A stretch of DNA of 64,000 nucleotides from NCBI RefSeq assembly GCF_004362525.1, contig NZ_SNXS01000002.1, positions 496,001-560,000 of the forward strand, read 5' to 3'. The position numbers were made by a program, and so were the translations under genes. The stretch is from Roseateles toxinivorans (GTDB taxonomy: Bacteria > Pseudomonadota > Gammaproteobacteria > Burkholderiales > Burkholderiaceae_C). The notes under the pieces are model-generated. The model made no database searches. It saw only the letters and a list, made by a program, of their open reading frames with translations, and was not told where the DNA came from. Of the stretch, positions 49,710 through 58,705 are shown piece by piece. How positions within the stretch are numbered: position 1 is the stretch's first letter; each line of letters starts with the position of its first letter.

Positions 49710-51539
49710 ATGTCGTCTTCTGAGCGGGCAGATCTGACGCTGGCGGCCGCAGGCCTGCAGGCCTTGATGGGCTGCGACTTGCCGATGGGCCTGGCGGTGC
49801 TGGACCGGCACTTGCGCTATGTGCAGATCAACGAGTTGCTGGCCAGGGCCAATGGGCTCGGTGTGGCCGAGCATCTGGGGCGCAGCGTGCGCGAGGTGCT
49901 GCCCAAGGCGGCCGATCAGCTCGTGCCTCTGTTGCAGGCGGTGCTGGACAGCGGCCAGGGCCGTGCCAACTTCCGCGTCGCCGCCGAGGTGCCCAGCGTA
50001 CCGGGCGAGGTCTCGGACTGGCAGGCCAGCTATATGCCCATCAAGGACGCCGAGGGTCGGGTCATCGGTGTGCTGGTGCAGGCGGTCAACCATTCGCTGG
50101 AGGGTCAGGCCCGGCTGATCAGGGAGGAGGGCGAGCAGCGCTTGCGCCGGGTGCTCGACAGCCTGTTCGTGTTTGTCGGCGTGCTCAGCCCGGAAGGCGT
50201 GCTGCAGGAAGCCAACCGCGCGCCGCTGGAGGCCGGAGGGGTCAGCCTCGAAGAGGTGCGCGGCAAACCCTTCTGGGACACCTACTGGTGGAGCCATGAC
50301 CCGGACCTGCAGGACTGGTTGCGCCAAAGCGCCCAGCGCGCCGTCGCCCTGGGTGAGACCTTGCGCCGGGATGTTGAGGTTCGAATGGCCGGCGACAGTC
50401 GCATGGCGGTTGACTTCATGCTGGCGCCGCTGCACGACGCCGAGGGACGCACCACCCATCTGATTGCCTCGGGCATCGACATCAATACCCGCCGGGCCAG
50501 CGAGCGCGCGTTGCGCGACAGCGAGGACCGCTATCGCCGCGTGTTCGAGGGTTCGACCATGGGCAAATGTCTGGTCGGCAGCGATGGCGCGATCCTGGTC
50601 GCCAACCCGAGCATGGCGATGATGTTTGGCTATTCCGCCGAAGAGATGGTGGGCATGACGGTGCACGAGCTGGTGCCGCAGCGCCAGCGCTCGGGGCATG
50701 TGGGCCTGGTGCGCCAGTTCTTGCGGCAGCCGCAGCGCCGGCTGATGGCGCAGCGTCAGGAGCTGTTTGCGTTGCGCCGCGATGGCAGCGAGTTTCCGGT
50801 CGAGATTGCGCTGAATCCCTTGCGCGAGGGCAATGACCAGCAGGTGCTGGCGACCATCAGCGATGTCACCGATCGGCGCGCGGCGCAAATGGAGATTGAA
50901 AGGGCGCTGCGGGAGAAGACGGTGTTGCTCAACGAGGTGCATCACCGCGTCAAGAACAATCTGCAGATCATTTCCAGCTTGCTCAATCTGCAGGCGCGCA
51001 ACGCCGAGCCGGGGGTCAAGGTGGCCTTGCAGGACAGCCAGAGCCGGGTGCGTGCGATGGCGCTGATGCACCAGCTGCTTTACGAACGCGCCGACTTCAG
51101 CGCGCTGGAGCTGGGGCCCTACATCCGGCGTCTGGGTGGCCTGCTACGCGACACCTATCTCGGCGCAGGCTCGACCGTGCGCCTGCAGATTGTGGCGCCC
51201 GACGCCGGCCTGCGCATCGATCTACAGCGCGCCATTCCCTGCGGGCTGCTGGTCAACGAGTTGGTGACCAACTCGATCAAGCATGCCTTTCCTGGCGGCG
51301 TTGCGGGTCAGATCGTCGTCGAACTGACGGACGACGGCAGCGGGCAGGTGCAGCTCGACGTCGGCGATGACGGTGCCGGACTGTCCGAGGGCGTGGAGCC
51401 CGGTCAGGGCGGAGGCCTGGGCTTTCAGCTGCTGCCGGTGCTTGCCGAGCAGTGCCGGGCCAAGCTGGAGCTGCTGGACAGCGGTGGCAGGCGTGGCACG
51501 CACTGGCGCCTTTTGCTGCAGATCAACAGGGCCTGTTAA
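49710..51539 (+). CDS. three-PAS HWE/HisKA_2-type histidine kinase
   Basis: Encodes 609 residues. Three PAS domains (about 15-130, 140-255 and 265-385; the last is EDRYRRVFEGSTMGKCLVGSDGAILVANPSMAMMFGYS) precede the HisKA_2 phosphoacceptor REKTVLLNEVHHRVKNNLQIISSLLNLQ and an ATPase domain with LLVNELVTNSIKHAFPGG and VGDDGAGLSEG. Cytoplasmic. The REC-GGDEF-EAL gene downstream is the likely partner. Its final residues Arg-Ala-Cys and the TAA stop are contributed by the palindromic repeat copy 2, implying the 3' end was altered by insertion or recruited from it. Confidence 0.9.
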   Translation: MSSSERADLTLAAAGLQALMGCDLPMGLAVLDRHLRYVQINELLARANGLGVAEHLGRSVREVLPKAADQLVPLLQAVLDSGQGRANFRVAAEVPSVPGEVSDWQASYMPIKDAEGRVIGVLVQAVNHSLEGQARLIREEGEQRLRRVLDSLFVFVGVLSPEGVLQEANRAPLEAGGVSLEEVRGKPFWDTYWWSHDPDLQDWLRQSAQRAVALGETLRRDVEVRMAGDSRMAVDFMLAPLHDAEGRTTHLIASGIDINTRRASERALRDSEDRYRRVFEGSTMGKCLVGSDGAILVANPSMAMMFGYSAEEMVGMTVHELVPQRQRSGHVGLVRQFLRQPQRRLMAQRQELFALRRDGSEFPVEIALNPLREGNDQQVLATISDVTDRRAAQMEIERALREKTVLLNEVHHRVKNNLQIISSLLNLQARNAEPGVKVALQDSQSRVRAMALMHQLLYERADFSALELGPYIRRLGGLLRDTYLGAGSTVRLQIVAPDAGLRIDLQRAIPCGLLVNELVTNSIKHAFPGGVAGQIVVELTDDGSGQVQLDVGDDGAGLSEGVEPGQGGGLGFQLLPVLAEQCRAKLELLDSGGRRGTHWRLLLQINRAC

Positions 51540-51795
51540 CACTACGTCTGCCTGATGCGTTGCCACACAAATCGCCGTGAACTAGGCGCAAAACGAAACC
51601 GGGGTAGGTCCCCCGGTGAGGCTTTGCAACGACGTGCACGGCGATTTGTGTGGCAACCCTTCGGGAGCGGGGCTGAAAGGGCCCCACTCGTCGTTGAACT
51701 CCTAGCCCAGGCGGCCAGCCTGGGCGTCGTCGTCCGCCTAGATTGGGGCCCTTTCAGCCCTGTTCGCACAGGCGGACGTAGTGTTAGCAGGCCCT
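51528..51795. repeat. palindromic MITE-like repeat element, copy 2 with internal insertion
   Basis: 268 bp bounded by 27-bp inverted repeats (51528-51554 and 51769-51795) matching at 25 of 27. The first 133 bp repeat copy 1 at about 96% identity, including perfect inner CCACACAAATCGCCGTG arms. The remainder contains about 100 bp absent from copy 1, itself a nested palindrome. It sits between the histidine kinase and the response regulator in the same transcript, so it may lower or uncouple their expression. Confidence 0.85.
51671..51759. repeat. nested palindrome inserted in repeat copy 2
   Basis: GGCTGAAAGGGCCCC (51671-51685) and its exact complement (51745-51759) form a perfect 15-bp stem. 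Its loop holds a further GCCCAGG/CCTGGGC hairpin (51705-51725). It is absent from copy 1, so it is either an insertion into copy 2 or a deletion from copy 1. Confidence 0.75.
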
Positions 51796-51810
51796 ACCAG
51801 GGAGTACAAG

Positions 51811-54225
51811 ATGCTGGATCTGCTTGACCGACCACTGCGGGTGCAGATTGTCGAGGATGAACGCATCGTCGCGCTGGACCTGCGCAGCGGCCTGGAGCAA
51901 CTGGGTTTCGATGTCGTCGGCATTGCCGCCAACGAGCCCGATGCGCTGCGCATGGCCGAGTCCACCCTGCCCGATCTGGTGCTGATGGACATCCATCTGG
52001 ATGACGGCAGCGATGGCATCAGCGCGGCGCGCCAGATTCGCGAGCGCCTGTCGGTGCCGGTGGTCTTCCTCACCGCCTATGGCGAGCCCGAAACGCTGAC
52101 GCGAGCCGCCCAGGCCGCGCCCTATGGCTATCTGCTCAAGCCCTTCGAGCTGCGCGAGCTCAATGCCACCGTGCGGATGGCCCTGGTGCGCCGCCAGGAA
52201 GAGCGCAAGACCGAGAGCGCTCAGCGCCGCCTGCAACTGGCGCTGGAGTCGGCGCGGCTGATGGTGCTGGAGCTCGACGACGGCGGCAAGAGGCTCAACT
52301 GGAGCGGTCAGGCGCTCAGCGATGACCTCGCCGGCCTGGCCGCCACCCAAGGTCTGGGCGGTCTGCTGGCGGGCCTGGACGAGGCCGGCCAGCAGGCCTT
52401 CGATGCCCTGCTGCAGCGCGGCGAACCGATCGACCTGACCTGCCGTTGGCAGGACGGTGCAGCGCCTACCCGCTGGCTGGAGTTGCATGCACGACGCTTC
52501 GCCACCGAACGCCTGGTGATGGGCATGGTGCGCGACGTCTCGGCCCGCGTCGAGCGAGAAACCCGGCTGCGCCAGGCCCTGGTGGTATTCGATGCCACCG
52601 AGGAGGCGATCCTGTTTCTCGACGCAACGCAGCAGGTGCTCAGCTGCAATCCCGCCTTCAGCCGCATGACCGGCTGGACCGAGGCCGAGGTACGGGGCCG
52701 CCGGCCGGACGACTTCCTCTACGCCCGTCGCCACGGTGACCAGCCGGCCCTGGCGGAGTCTTCTCGGTCGGGCCCGGCGCCGCGGCAGGGCGAGGTGATG
52801 TGCTGCCGTGCCGACGCCAGCCTGTTCCCGGCCCTGGAGCATCTGTGCGCCGTGCTCGACGAGCGCGGTCAGGTCAGCCACTATGTATTGAGCTTCTCCG
52901 ACATCAGCGAGATCCGCGCCACCCAGTACGAGCTGCGCCATCAGGCCCTGCACGACCCGCTGACCGGTCTGGGCAATCGCCTGCAGCTGCAGGAGGCGCT
53001 GCATGCGCGCACGGTGCGCGCTGCCCAGGCCAGCGCGCCCTTCGGCCTGCTGTTCATCGACCTCGATGGTTTCAAGAACATCAATGACACGCTGGGCCAT
53101 GACTGCGGCGACGATCTGCTGATGGCGGTTGCCGACCGCCTGCAGACCCTGCTGCGCCGCGAAGACCTGGCGATACGGCTGGGCGGCGACGAGTTCGTCG
53201 TGCTGATGCACGACCCCGGCCAAAACGGTGCCGCCCTGCTGCTGGCGCAGAAGCTGCTGAACGCGATCGCCAAGCCGGTGAGTTTGGGCGCGCAGTCGGT
53301 CAGCGTCACGGCCAGCATAGGCGTGGCCCTGTTCCCGCAGCATGCCAGCACGGCCCACGGCCTGCTGAAGGCCGCCGATGCGGCCATGTATGAGGCCAAG
53401 GCACGCGGGCGCAGCCGCGCCGCCGTCTACGAGCACGCCCTGGCCGATGTGGCGGCCGCTCATATGCAGCTGGAGCAGGGCCTGCGCCGCGCGCTGGAGC
53501 TGCGTCAGCTGAGCCTGCACTGGCAGCCCATGGTCGAGCTGGACACGGGCCGTCTGCTGGGTGCCGAGGTGCTGTTGCGCTGGCAGCATCCCGAGCTGGG
53601 TGCGGTGCCACCCCACCGTTTCATCCCGATCGCCGAGGCCACCGGCCTGATCTGCCCGATCGGTGCCTGGGTGCTCGACCAGGCCTGTGCCCAGGCCGCC
53701 GCCTGGCAGTACGCCGGTCAGGGCTTGATGCGGGTGGCGGTGAACATCTCGGTGCGCCAGTTCGAGCAGGAGGATGTGTTGCACCTGGTGCGCACCACCT
53801 TGCAGCGCCATGGACTGGCGCCCGAGCGGTTGGAGGTCGAGGTCACCGAAAGCCTGTTCGGCAACGGCGCGGCGATGCGCCGCGTGCTCAGCAGCTTGCG
53901 TGACCTGGGCGTGCGCGTGTCACTGGACGATTTCGGCACCGGCTTTTCCTCGTTGGGCCAGCTGAAGAGCCTGCCGATGGACCGGCTGAAAATAGACCGC
54001 AGCTTTGTCTCCGACCTGCCGCATGACGCCAGCAGCCGTGCCATCGTCCAGACCATCATCACCTTGGCGCTGAGCCTGGGCCTGGACATCACCGCCGAGG
54101 GCGTCGAGACCGAGGAGCAGCGCCGGGCCCTGCTGGCGCTGGGCGTGACCGAGGCCCAGGGCTGGCTATTCCACCGCGCCATGGCGGTGGAACAGATGCA
54201 GGCGCTGCTGCTCAGCCAAGCCTGA
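51811..54225 (+). CDS. response regulator REC-PAS-GGDEF-EAL protein
   Basis: Encodes 804 residues from the ATG at 51811 (CCAGGGAG upstream). The receiver domain starts LRVQIVEDERIVALDLRSGLEQL, with phospho-Asp near residue 57 (LMDIHLDDGS). Two PAS-like segments follow, then GGDEF (RLGGDEFVVLMHD, about 453) and EAL. The EAL motif is altered to EVL (LLGAEVLLRWQHPELG, about 585), but DDFGTGFSS is intact. It can be both a cyclase and a phosphodiesterase for cyclic di-GMP, switched by phosphorylation from the adjacent kinase. Repeat copy 2 separates the pair. Confidence 0.92.
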   Translation: MLDLLDRPLRVQIVEDERIVALDLRSGLEQLGFDVVGIAANEPDALRMAESTLPDLVLMDIHLDDGSDGISAARQIRERLSVPVVFLTAYGEPETLTRAAQAAPYGYLLKPFELRELNATVRMALVRRQEERKTESAQRRLQLALESARLMVLELDDGGKRLNWSGQALSDDLAGLAATQGLGGLLAGLDEAGQQAFDALLQRGEPIDLTCRWQDGAAPTRWLELHARRFATERLVMGMVRDVSARVERETRLRQALVVFDATEEAILFLDATQQVLSCNPAFSRMTGWTEAEVRGRRPDDFLYARRHGDQPALAESSRSGPAPRQGEVMCCRADASLFPALEHLCAVLDERGQVSHYVLSFSDISEIRATQYELRHQALHDPLTGLGNRLQLQEALHARTVRAAQASAPFGLLFIDLDGFKNINDTLGHDCGDDLLMAVADRLQTLLRREDLAIRLGGDEFVVLMHDPGQNGAALLLAQKLLNAIAKPVSLGAQSVSVTASIGVALFPQHASTAHGLLKAADAAMYEAKARGRSRAAVYEHALADVAAAHMQLEQGLRRALELRQLSLHWQPMVELDTGRLLGAEVLLRWQHPELGAVPPHRFIPIAEATGLICPIGAWVLDQACAQAAAWQYAGQGLMRVAVNISVRQFEQEDVLHLVRTTLQRHGLAPERLEVEVTESLFGNGAAMRRVLSSLRDLGVRVSLDDFGTGFSSLGQLKSLPMDRLKIDRSFVSDLPHDASSRAIVQTIITLALSLGLDITAEGVETEEQRRALLALGVTEAQGWLFHRAMAVEQMQALLLSQA

Positions 54226-55426
54226 ACGGATCGTCGATCGAGTGCGCCGGCTCGGTAAACCAGCGCGGCCCCTCGGCCGTCATGAACACATGGTCCTCGT
54301 GGCGTATGCCGAACTCGCCGGGCATGCAGATCATCGGCTCGTTGCTGAAGCACATGCCGGCTTCCAGCGGCGTGTCGTCGCTGTCCACCAGATAGGGCCA
54401 CTCGTGGATGTCCAGGCCGCAGCCATGACCGGTGCGATGGGGCAGGCCGGGCAGGTCATAGCCGCCGCTCAGGCCGCCGGCGGCGAGCACGCGGCGGGCG
54501 GCGCGGTCCACCTCCTTGCAGGCCACGCCCAACTGGGCGGCCTCGAAGGCGGCGGCCTGGGCGGCCTTTTCCAGATCCCAGATGCGGCGCTGGCGCTCGT
54601 CGGGCGTGCCGAACACATAGCTGCGCGTGATGTCCGACATATAGCCGTGCACCAGGCAGCCGGTGTCGATCAGCACCATGTCGCCGTCCTTCAGCAGCTG
54701 CGGCTCCTTCACGCCATGGGGGAATGCGGTGGCGGCGCCGAACAGCACGATGCAGAAATAGGAGCCGCGGGCGCCGACCTTGCGGTGGGCCTGGGCGATG
54801 AAGGCCTCGACCTCCAGGGTCGAGATGCCGGGTTGGAGCATGCTGGCCGTGGCCTGGTGCACGGCCAGGGTCATGTCGTGCGCCCGCTGCATCAGCGCGA
54901 TCTCGTTGGCCGATTTGCGCATCCGGCAGCCGGCCGTCACCGGCTTGGCGTTCCTCCATCGGTAGGCCTCGCCGGCCTGGGCCAGGCCATCGGTGATGAA
55001 GAAGGGGCAGTCCTCGCTGAGGCCGATCACGGCCCCTGCTGCCACGCCCATGCGTGCCAGCGTGGCATGGACCAGCGCATAGGGGCTCTCATGCTCGTGC
55101 CAGGTATTGACCCCGCCGGGCACTCCCATGTAGTCGCGCAGGGTGCCCGCCTCGAAGGCCGGGGCGATGTATTCCAGCGCGCCCTCGGCCGGGATGATGA
55201 CGCCGACCATGCGCTCGCTGGGGTACCAGACGGTGCCCGAGAAGTAGGTCATATTCGTGCCGGCATGGGCGTAGAGGGCGGCATAACCCAGCTCGCGCAT
55301 CCGCGCCTGGGCCCGGGCGATGCGCTGGCGGTGCTCGTCCAGGCCTATCGGCGTGGTGCCGGCCATCATGTTCTCCAGGGCCGCCAGGGCCTGTTCCGCG
55401 GTCTTGCCGCCGACGCCAACAGTCAT
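54212..55426 (-). CDS. M24-family metallopeptidase (Xaa-Pro dipeptidase-like)
   Basis: Encodes 404 residues. An N-terminal creatinase-type domain (RMRELGYAALYAHAGTNMTYFSG) precedes the pita-bread domain with metal ligands in LIDTGCLVHGYMSDITRSYVFG (two Asp), GHGCGLDIHEWPYL (His), FSNEPMICMPGEFGIRHEDHV (Glu and Glu). It is a cytoplasmic Xaa-Pro aminopeptidase or prolidase-like enzyme. Its 3' end overlaps the REC-GGDEF-EAL gene by 14 bp on the opposite strand. Confidence 0.9.
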   Translation of the reverse strand: MTVGVGGKTAEQALAALENMMAGTTPIGLDEHRQRIARAQARMRELGYAALYAHAGTNMTYFSGTVWYPSERMVGVIIPAEGALEYIAPAFEAGTLRDYMGVPGGVNTWHEHESPYALVHATLARMGVAAGAVIGLSEDCPFFITDGLAQAGEAYRWRNAKPVTAGCRMRKSANEIALMQRAHDMTLAVHQATASMLQPGISTLEVEAFIAQAHRKVGARGSYFCIVLFGAATAFPHGVKEPQLLKDGDMVLIDTGCLVHGYMSDITRSYVFGTPDERQRRIWDLEKAAQAAAFEAAQLGVACKEVDRAARRVLAAGGLSGGYDLPGLPHRTGHGCGLDIHEWPYLVDSDDTPLEAGMCFSNEPMICMPGEFGIRHEDHVFMTAEGPRWFTEPAHSIDDPFRLG

Positions 55427-55599
55427 CTTTGCACTCCAGCAGGGTGTTGATATATCGGCGCAATATAGCGTGCCACTACGTTTCGGTCATCACCGGCAAC
55501 CGCTGGCGGTCGGCAGGCGACCGTTGGCCGACAAGGCGGGTACGTGCTGCGCGACGAGACGCGACAGTGCAGGCTTCTGCACACCTGCCAAGGATTCCC

Positions 55600-56763
55600 A
55601 TGACTCCCACCCTGCTTCGCCTGACCCTGCTCTGCGCAGCGCTCGCTTCCTCATCGGCCCAGGCCTACGACGGCCCGGTGCACAAACAGCCCTTCGGCCT
55701 GGCCAGCTACCAGACGGTCAACGGCCAGACCATCAAGCAGCTGCGCATCGGCTACGAGACCTATGGCCGGCTGAATGCCGCACGCGACAACGTCATCCTG
55801 ATCAACCATTACATCACCGGCACCTCGCACGCTGCCGGCAGGTACGCGGCCAGCGATGCCGCGCCGGGCTATTGGGACGCGCTGATCGGCGCCGGCAAGG
55901 CCATAGACACCGACCGCTTCTTCGTCATCGCTGTCGACGCGCTGGCCAACCCGAACAGCAAGTCCCCGACGGTGGTGACCACCGGCCCGGCAACCCTTGA
56001 CCCCGACACCGGCAAGCCCTATGGCCCGCGCTTTCCGGTGCTGGCCACGCGAGACAATGTCGAGGTGCAGCGCGCCCTGCTCGACTCGCTGGGCATCACC
56101 AAGGTCCATGCAGTGATCGGGGCCTCGGCCGGGGCTTGGGCTTCGGTGGAATGGGCCTCGGCCTATCCGGAGCGGGTGCAGCGCCTGCTGTCCATCGTCG
56201 GGCCCGGGGTCGAAAGCCCCGCCTATGCGATTGCCAAGATGAGTGCCTGGGGCGCGGCCGTCAAGGCCGACCCGAACTGGGCCGGCGGTGACTACTACGG
56301 CAAGGCCGAGCCGCAGGCCGGCCTTGCCCAGGCCATGCGGCTGGTGACCTTCGATGCGCTGAGCTATGCCTGGGCCGACAAAGCCCTTGGCCTGCGTTGG
56401 GCCGATGCCGCGCTGAACCCCGCTGCGGCGCTGGAGCACGCCTATGCGGTCGATGCCACCTTGACGAAGATCGGCGAGGCCCGCGCCAAGGGCATGGAGG
56501 CGAATATGTGGCTCTACACCCTGAAGGCCCTGCAGCTGCCGACGGTGCAGCCGGCCCGCATCAAGGCCCGCTCGCTGTTCCTGGCCATCAACTCGGATCT
56601 GATCTTCCCGCCGGCCCTGTCCAGGCGCGCCGTGGCAACCTTGCAGGCCCAGGGCACGCCGGCCGAGTTCCGTGAGCTGGACCTGCCCGGCGGCCATGCC
56701 GATGCGCTGGGGGCGGGTATGCTCGTTGCGGCTCCGGCCATTGCCGAGTTCCTCAGCAAGTAG
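55600..56763 (+). CDS. exported MetX-like alpha/beta-hydrolase
   Basis: Encodes 387 residues from the ATG at 55600, with AAGGA upstream. A signal peptide (TPTLLRLTLLCAALASSSAQA) precedes a fold that follows homoserine O-acetyltransferase: LRIGYETYGRLNAARDNVILINHYITGTSHAAGRY, VLATRDNVEVQRALLDSLGITKVHAVIGASAGAWASVEWASAYPERV (Ser in GASAGA) and catalytic His in LPGGHADALG. Because it is exported, methionine synthesis is unlikely; it may be a periplasmic esterase or acyltransferase. It is divergent from the M24 gene. Confidence 0.85.
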   Translation: MTPTLLRLTLLCAALASSSAQAYDGPVHKQPFGLASYQTVNGQTIKQLRIGYETYGRLNAARDNVILINHYITGTSHAAGRYAASDAAPGYWDALIGAGKAIDTDRFFVIAVDALANPNSKSPTVVTTGPATLDPDTGKPYGPRFPVLATRDNVEVQRALLDSLGITKVHAVIGASAGAWASVEWASAYPERVQRLLSIVGPGVESPAYAIAKMSAWGAAVKADPNWAGGDYYGKAEPQAGLAQAMRLVTFDALSYAWADKALGLRWADAALNPAAALEHAYAVDATLTKIGEARAKGMEANMWLYTLKALQLPTVQPARIKARSLFLAINSDLIFPPALSRRAVATLQAQGTPAEFRELDLPGGHADALGAGMLVAAPAIAEFLSK

Positions 56764-56767
56764 ACAA

Positions 56768-57562
56768 CTACATCGGCCGGAACAGATGGCCGAAGGCGCG
56801 GCTGACCTTGATGGGCCGCGCCAGGCCCTGCAACTGCAGGTGGTAGTGGCCGATCTCGTCGCGCGTGGCGCTCAGGATCCTGGCGCTGTTGACCATCACA
56901 CTGCGGTGCACCTGGATGAAGTCTTCGGCGCCGTCGAGGCGTGTCATCATCTCGCGCAGGCTGATGCGCACCAGCGCCTCGCCGCCGGTGCTGACGACGT
57001 TGACATACTTGTCGGTGGCCTCGAAGCAGATCACTTCGCCGACCGGAATCATCCGCACCAGATTGCCGACGCCGGCACGTATGACCTTGATGCGCGGCTG
57101 GGGCTCCGCCTCGGGCGCCAGGCCCTGCATACGCTGGACCAGGGCAGCCTGCTCGTTGCGGGCAGGTGCGGCGCGGCCGCCCAGGCCCTGCCGCAGGCGC
57201 AGTACCGTGCGCTGCAGGCGCTCGGCGCTGACGGGCTTCAGCACATAGTCCAGCGCCGCATGCTCGAAGGCTGGCAGGGCGAACTCGTCGTGAGCGGTGA
57301 CGAAGACGATCAGCGGCAGCGCCCTGTCCTCGGGCCAGTCATCGGCAATGCCGGCCGCCACATCCAGGCCGGAGCGGCCGGGCATCTTGATGTCCAGAAA
57401 CACCACATCGGGCAGCAGTTGCAGGGCCAGATCGGTGGCGGCCAGGCCGTCCTCCGCGAGGGCGACGATCTGCAGCTCTGGCCAGGCTTGGCCCAGCAGA
57501 CGGCTCAAGGTGCGGGCCAGGGCCGGTTCGTCCTCGGCAATCAGCGCTCGGGGCGGGCTCAC
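56768..57562 (-). CDS. LytTR-family response regulator (AlgR-like)
   Basis: Encodes 264 residues from a GTG at 57562, overlapping the kinase stop by 4 bp. The receiver begins RALIAEDEPALARTLSRLLGQ, with phospho-Asp in VVFLDIKMPGRSG and conserved Lys in DYVLKPVS. The LytTR domain includes RIKVIRAGVGNLVRMIPVGEVICFEATDKYVNVVS and FIQVHRSVMVN. It is the partner of the kinase encoded immediately upstream. The longer frame to 59308 is a fusion of shadow sequence and is rejected. Confidence 0.92.
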   Translation of the reverse strand: MSPPRALIAEDEPALARTLSRLLGQAWPELQIVALAEDGLAATDLALQLLPDVVFLDIKMPGRSGLDVAAGIADDWPEDRALPLIVFVTAHDEFALPAFEHAALDYVLKPVSAERLQRTVLRLRQGLGGRAAPARNEQAALVQRMQGLAPEAEPQPRIKVIRAGVGNLVRMIPVGEVICFEATDKYVNVVSTGGEALVRISLREMMTRLDGAEDFIQVHRSVMVNSARILSATRDEIGHYHLQLQGLARPIKVSRAFGHLFRPM

Positions 57563-58602
57563 TGCGGCACCTCGACGGTCACCACCAGGCCGCCGCCGGG
57601 CCCGCTCATCAGGCTCAGACCGGCCGCCGGTCCGTATGCGGCAAGCAGACGCTGGCGCACATGCTGCAGGCCATAGCCGGCCGGTAGCGCCGGGTCCAGG
57701 CCCGGGCCGGTGTCGCTGATGGCGATCTCCAGACCCGCGTCGGTGCGCCGCGCGCGAACCTCGATGCGGCCCGGCCCGACCCGGGGCTCGATGCCATGGC
57801 GGATGGCGTTCTCGACTAGCGGCTGCAGCAGCATCGTCGGCAGGGTCAGGTCTTGCAAGCCCTCGGGCAGATCCAGCTCGTAGCTCAGCCGTGGGCCCAT
57901 CCGAAAACGCATGATCTCCAGATAGGCGCGCAGCTGGGTGAACTCGGTGCGCAGGCTGCAGGTTTCGGCCCGCGAGGCGGCGAGCACGCTGCGCAGATAG
58001 ACGATCAGCTGGTCCAGCATGGCCAGCGCCTGCGGGCCTTGGCCCTCTTCCTCGATCAGCGTGCGCAGATTGGCCAGCGTGTTGAACAGCATATGAGGCT
58101 CCAGCTGGGCGCGCAGCAACCGCAACTCGGCCTGAGCCGCCACGGCCTGCTCGCGTGCCAGCCGGTCGCGGGTGGCGAAGTAGAGCAGGCCCAGGGCGGC
58201 GGTCAGGGCGGTGAACAGGATGGGCACCATACGGTCCTGCACATGGCCGAACAGGAACACCGGCTCGCCGAGCAGCAGGAAGGCCAAACCGTGGCCCAGC
58301 GTGTAGCCCAGTGGCAGCGCGGCCAGCCAGGCCAGGGGCAAGCGCCAGCGGCCGCCAAAATGGTGCGCCTTCATCCAGAAGCCCAGCAGCGCCGCGCCGG
58401 CCAGCATGCTCAGGCCCACGCATTCGCTGATCAGCAGCAGCCGGCCGAAGCTGCCCAGGCCGGGCATCGCCGAGGCCAGCAGCGCCGCGGCAAAGGCCCA
58501 GAACAACAGCGCCTGGGCGACGACCGGCCAGGCGCGCAGCAGCGGGTGGGAGGTGAGGGCAATCAAGTGAGTATTGGAGCTGGCGGCAAGTTCGTGCTGC
58601 AA
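57559..58602 (-). CDS. LytS-family sensor histidine kinase
   Basis: Encodes about 347 residues if the TTG at 58602 is used; the start is uncertain, and upstream starts would include an arginine-rich stretch. Four membrane helices (VVAQALLFWAFAAALLASAMPG; LLLISECVGLSMLAGAALLGF; and later pairs) precede LRAQLEPHMLFNTLANLRTLI, where the family's PHFLFN reads PHMLFN. The ATPase region has LVENAIRHGIEPRVGPG and ISDTGPGLDP. It is divergent from NnrU. Confidence 0.88.
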   Translation of the reverse strand: MQHELAASSNTHLIALTSHPLLRAWPVVAQALLFWAFAAALLASAMPGLGSFGRLLLISECVGLSMLAGAALLGFWMKAHHFGGRWRLPLAWLAALPLGYTLGHGLAFLLLGEPVFLFGHVQDRMVPILFTALTAALGLLYFATRDRLAREQAVAAQAELRLLRAQLEPHMLFNTLANLRTLIEEEGQGPQALAMLDQLIVYLRSVLAASRAETCSLRTEFTQLRAYLEIMRFRMGPRLSYELDLPEGLQDLTLPTMLLQPLVENAIRHGIEPRVGPGRIEVRARRTDAGLEIAISDTGPGLDPALPAGYGLQHVRQRLLAAYGPAAGLSLMSGPGGGLVVTVEVPQ

Positions 58603-58705
58603 TGTAGCGTTTGGCGTTGATGCGTGCCTGCGCCTGCGCCGCCAAGCGTCGGAATATGTGCGCCAACGGTGGCCGCGATTCATCAACAAGCAAGGAAGAG
58701 AGACC

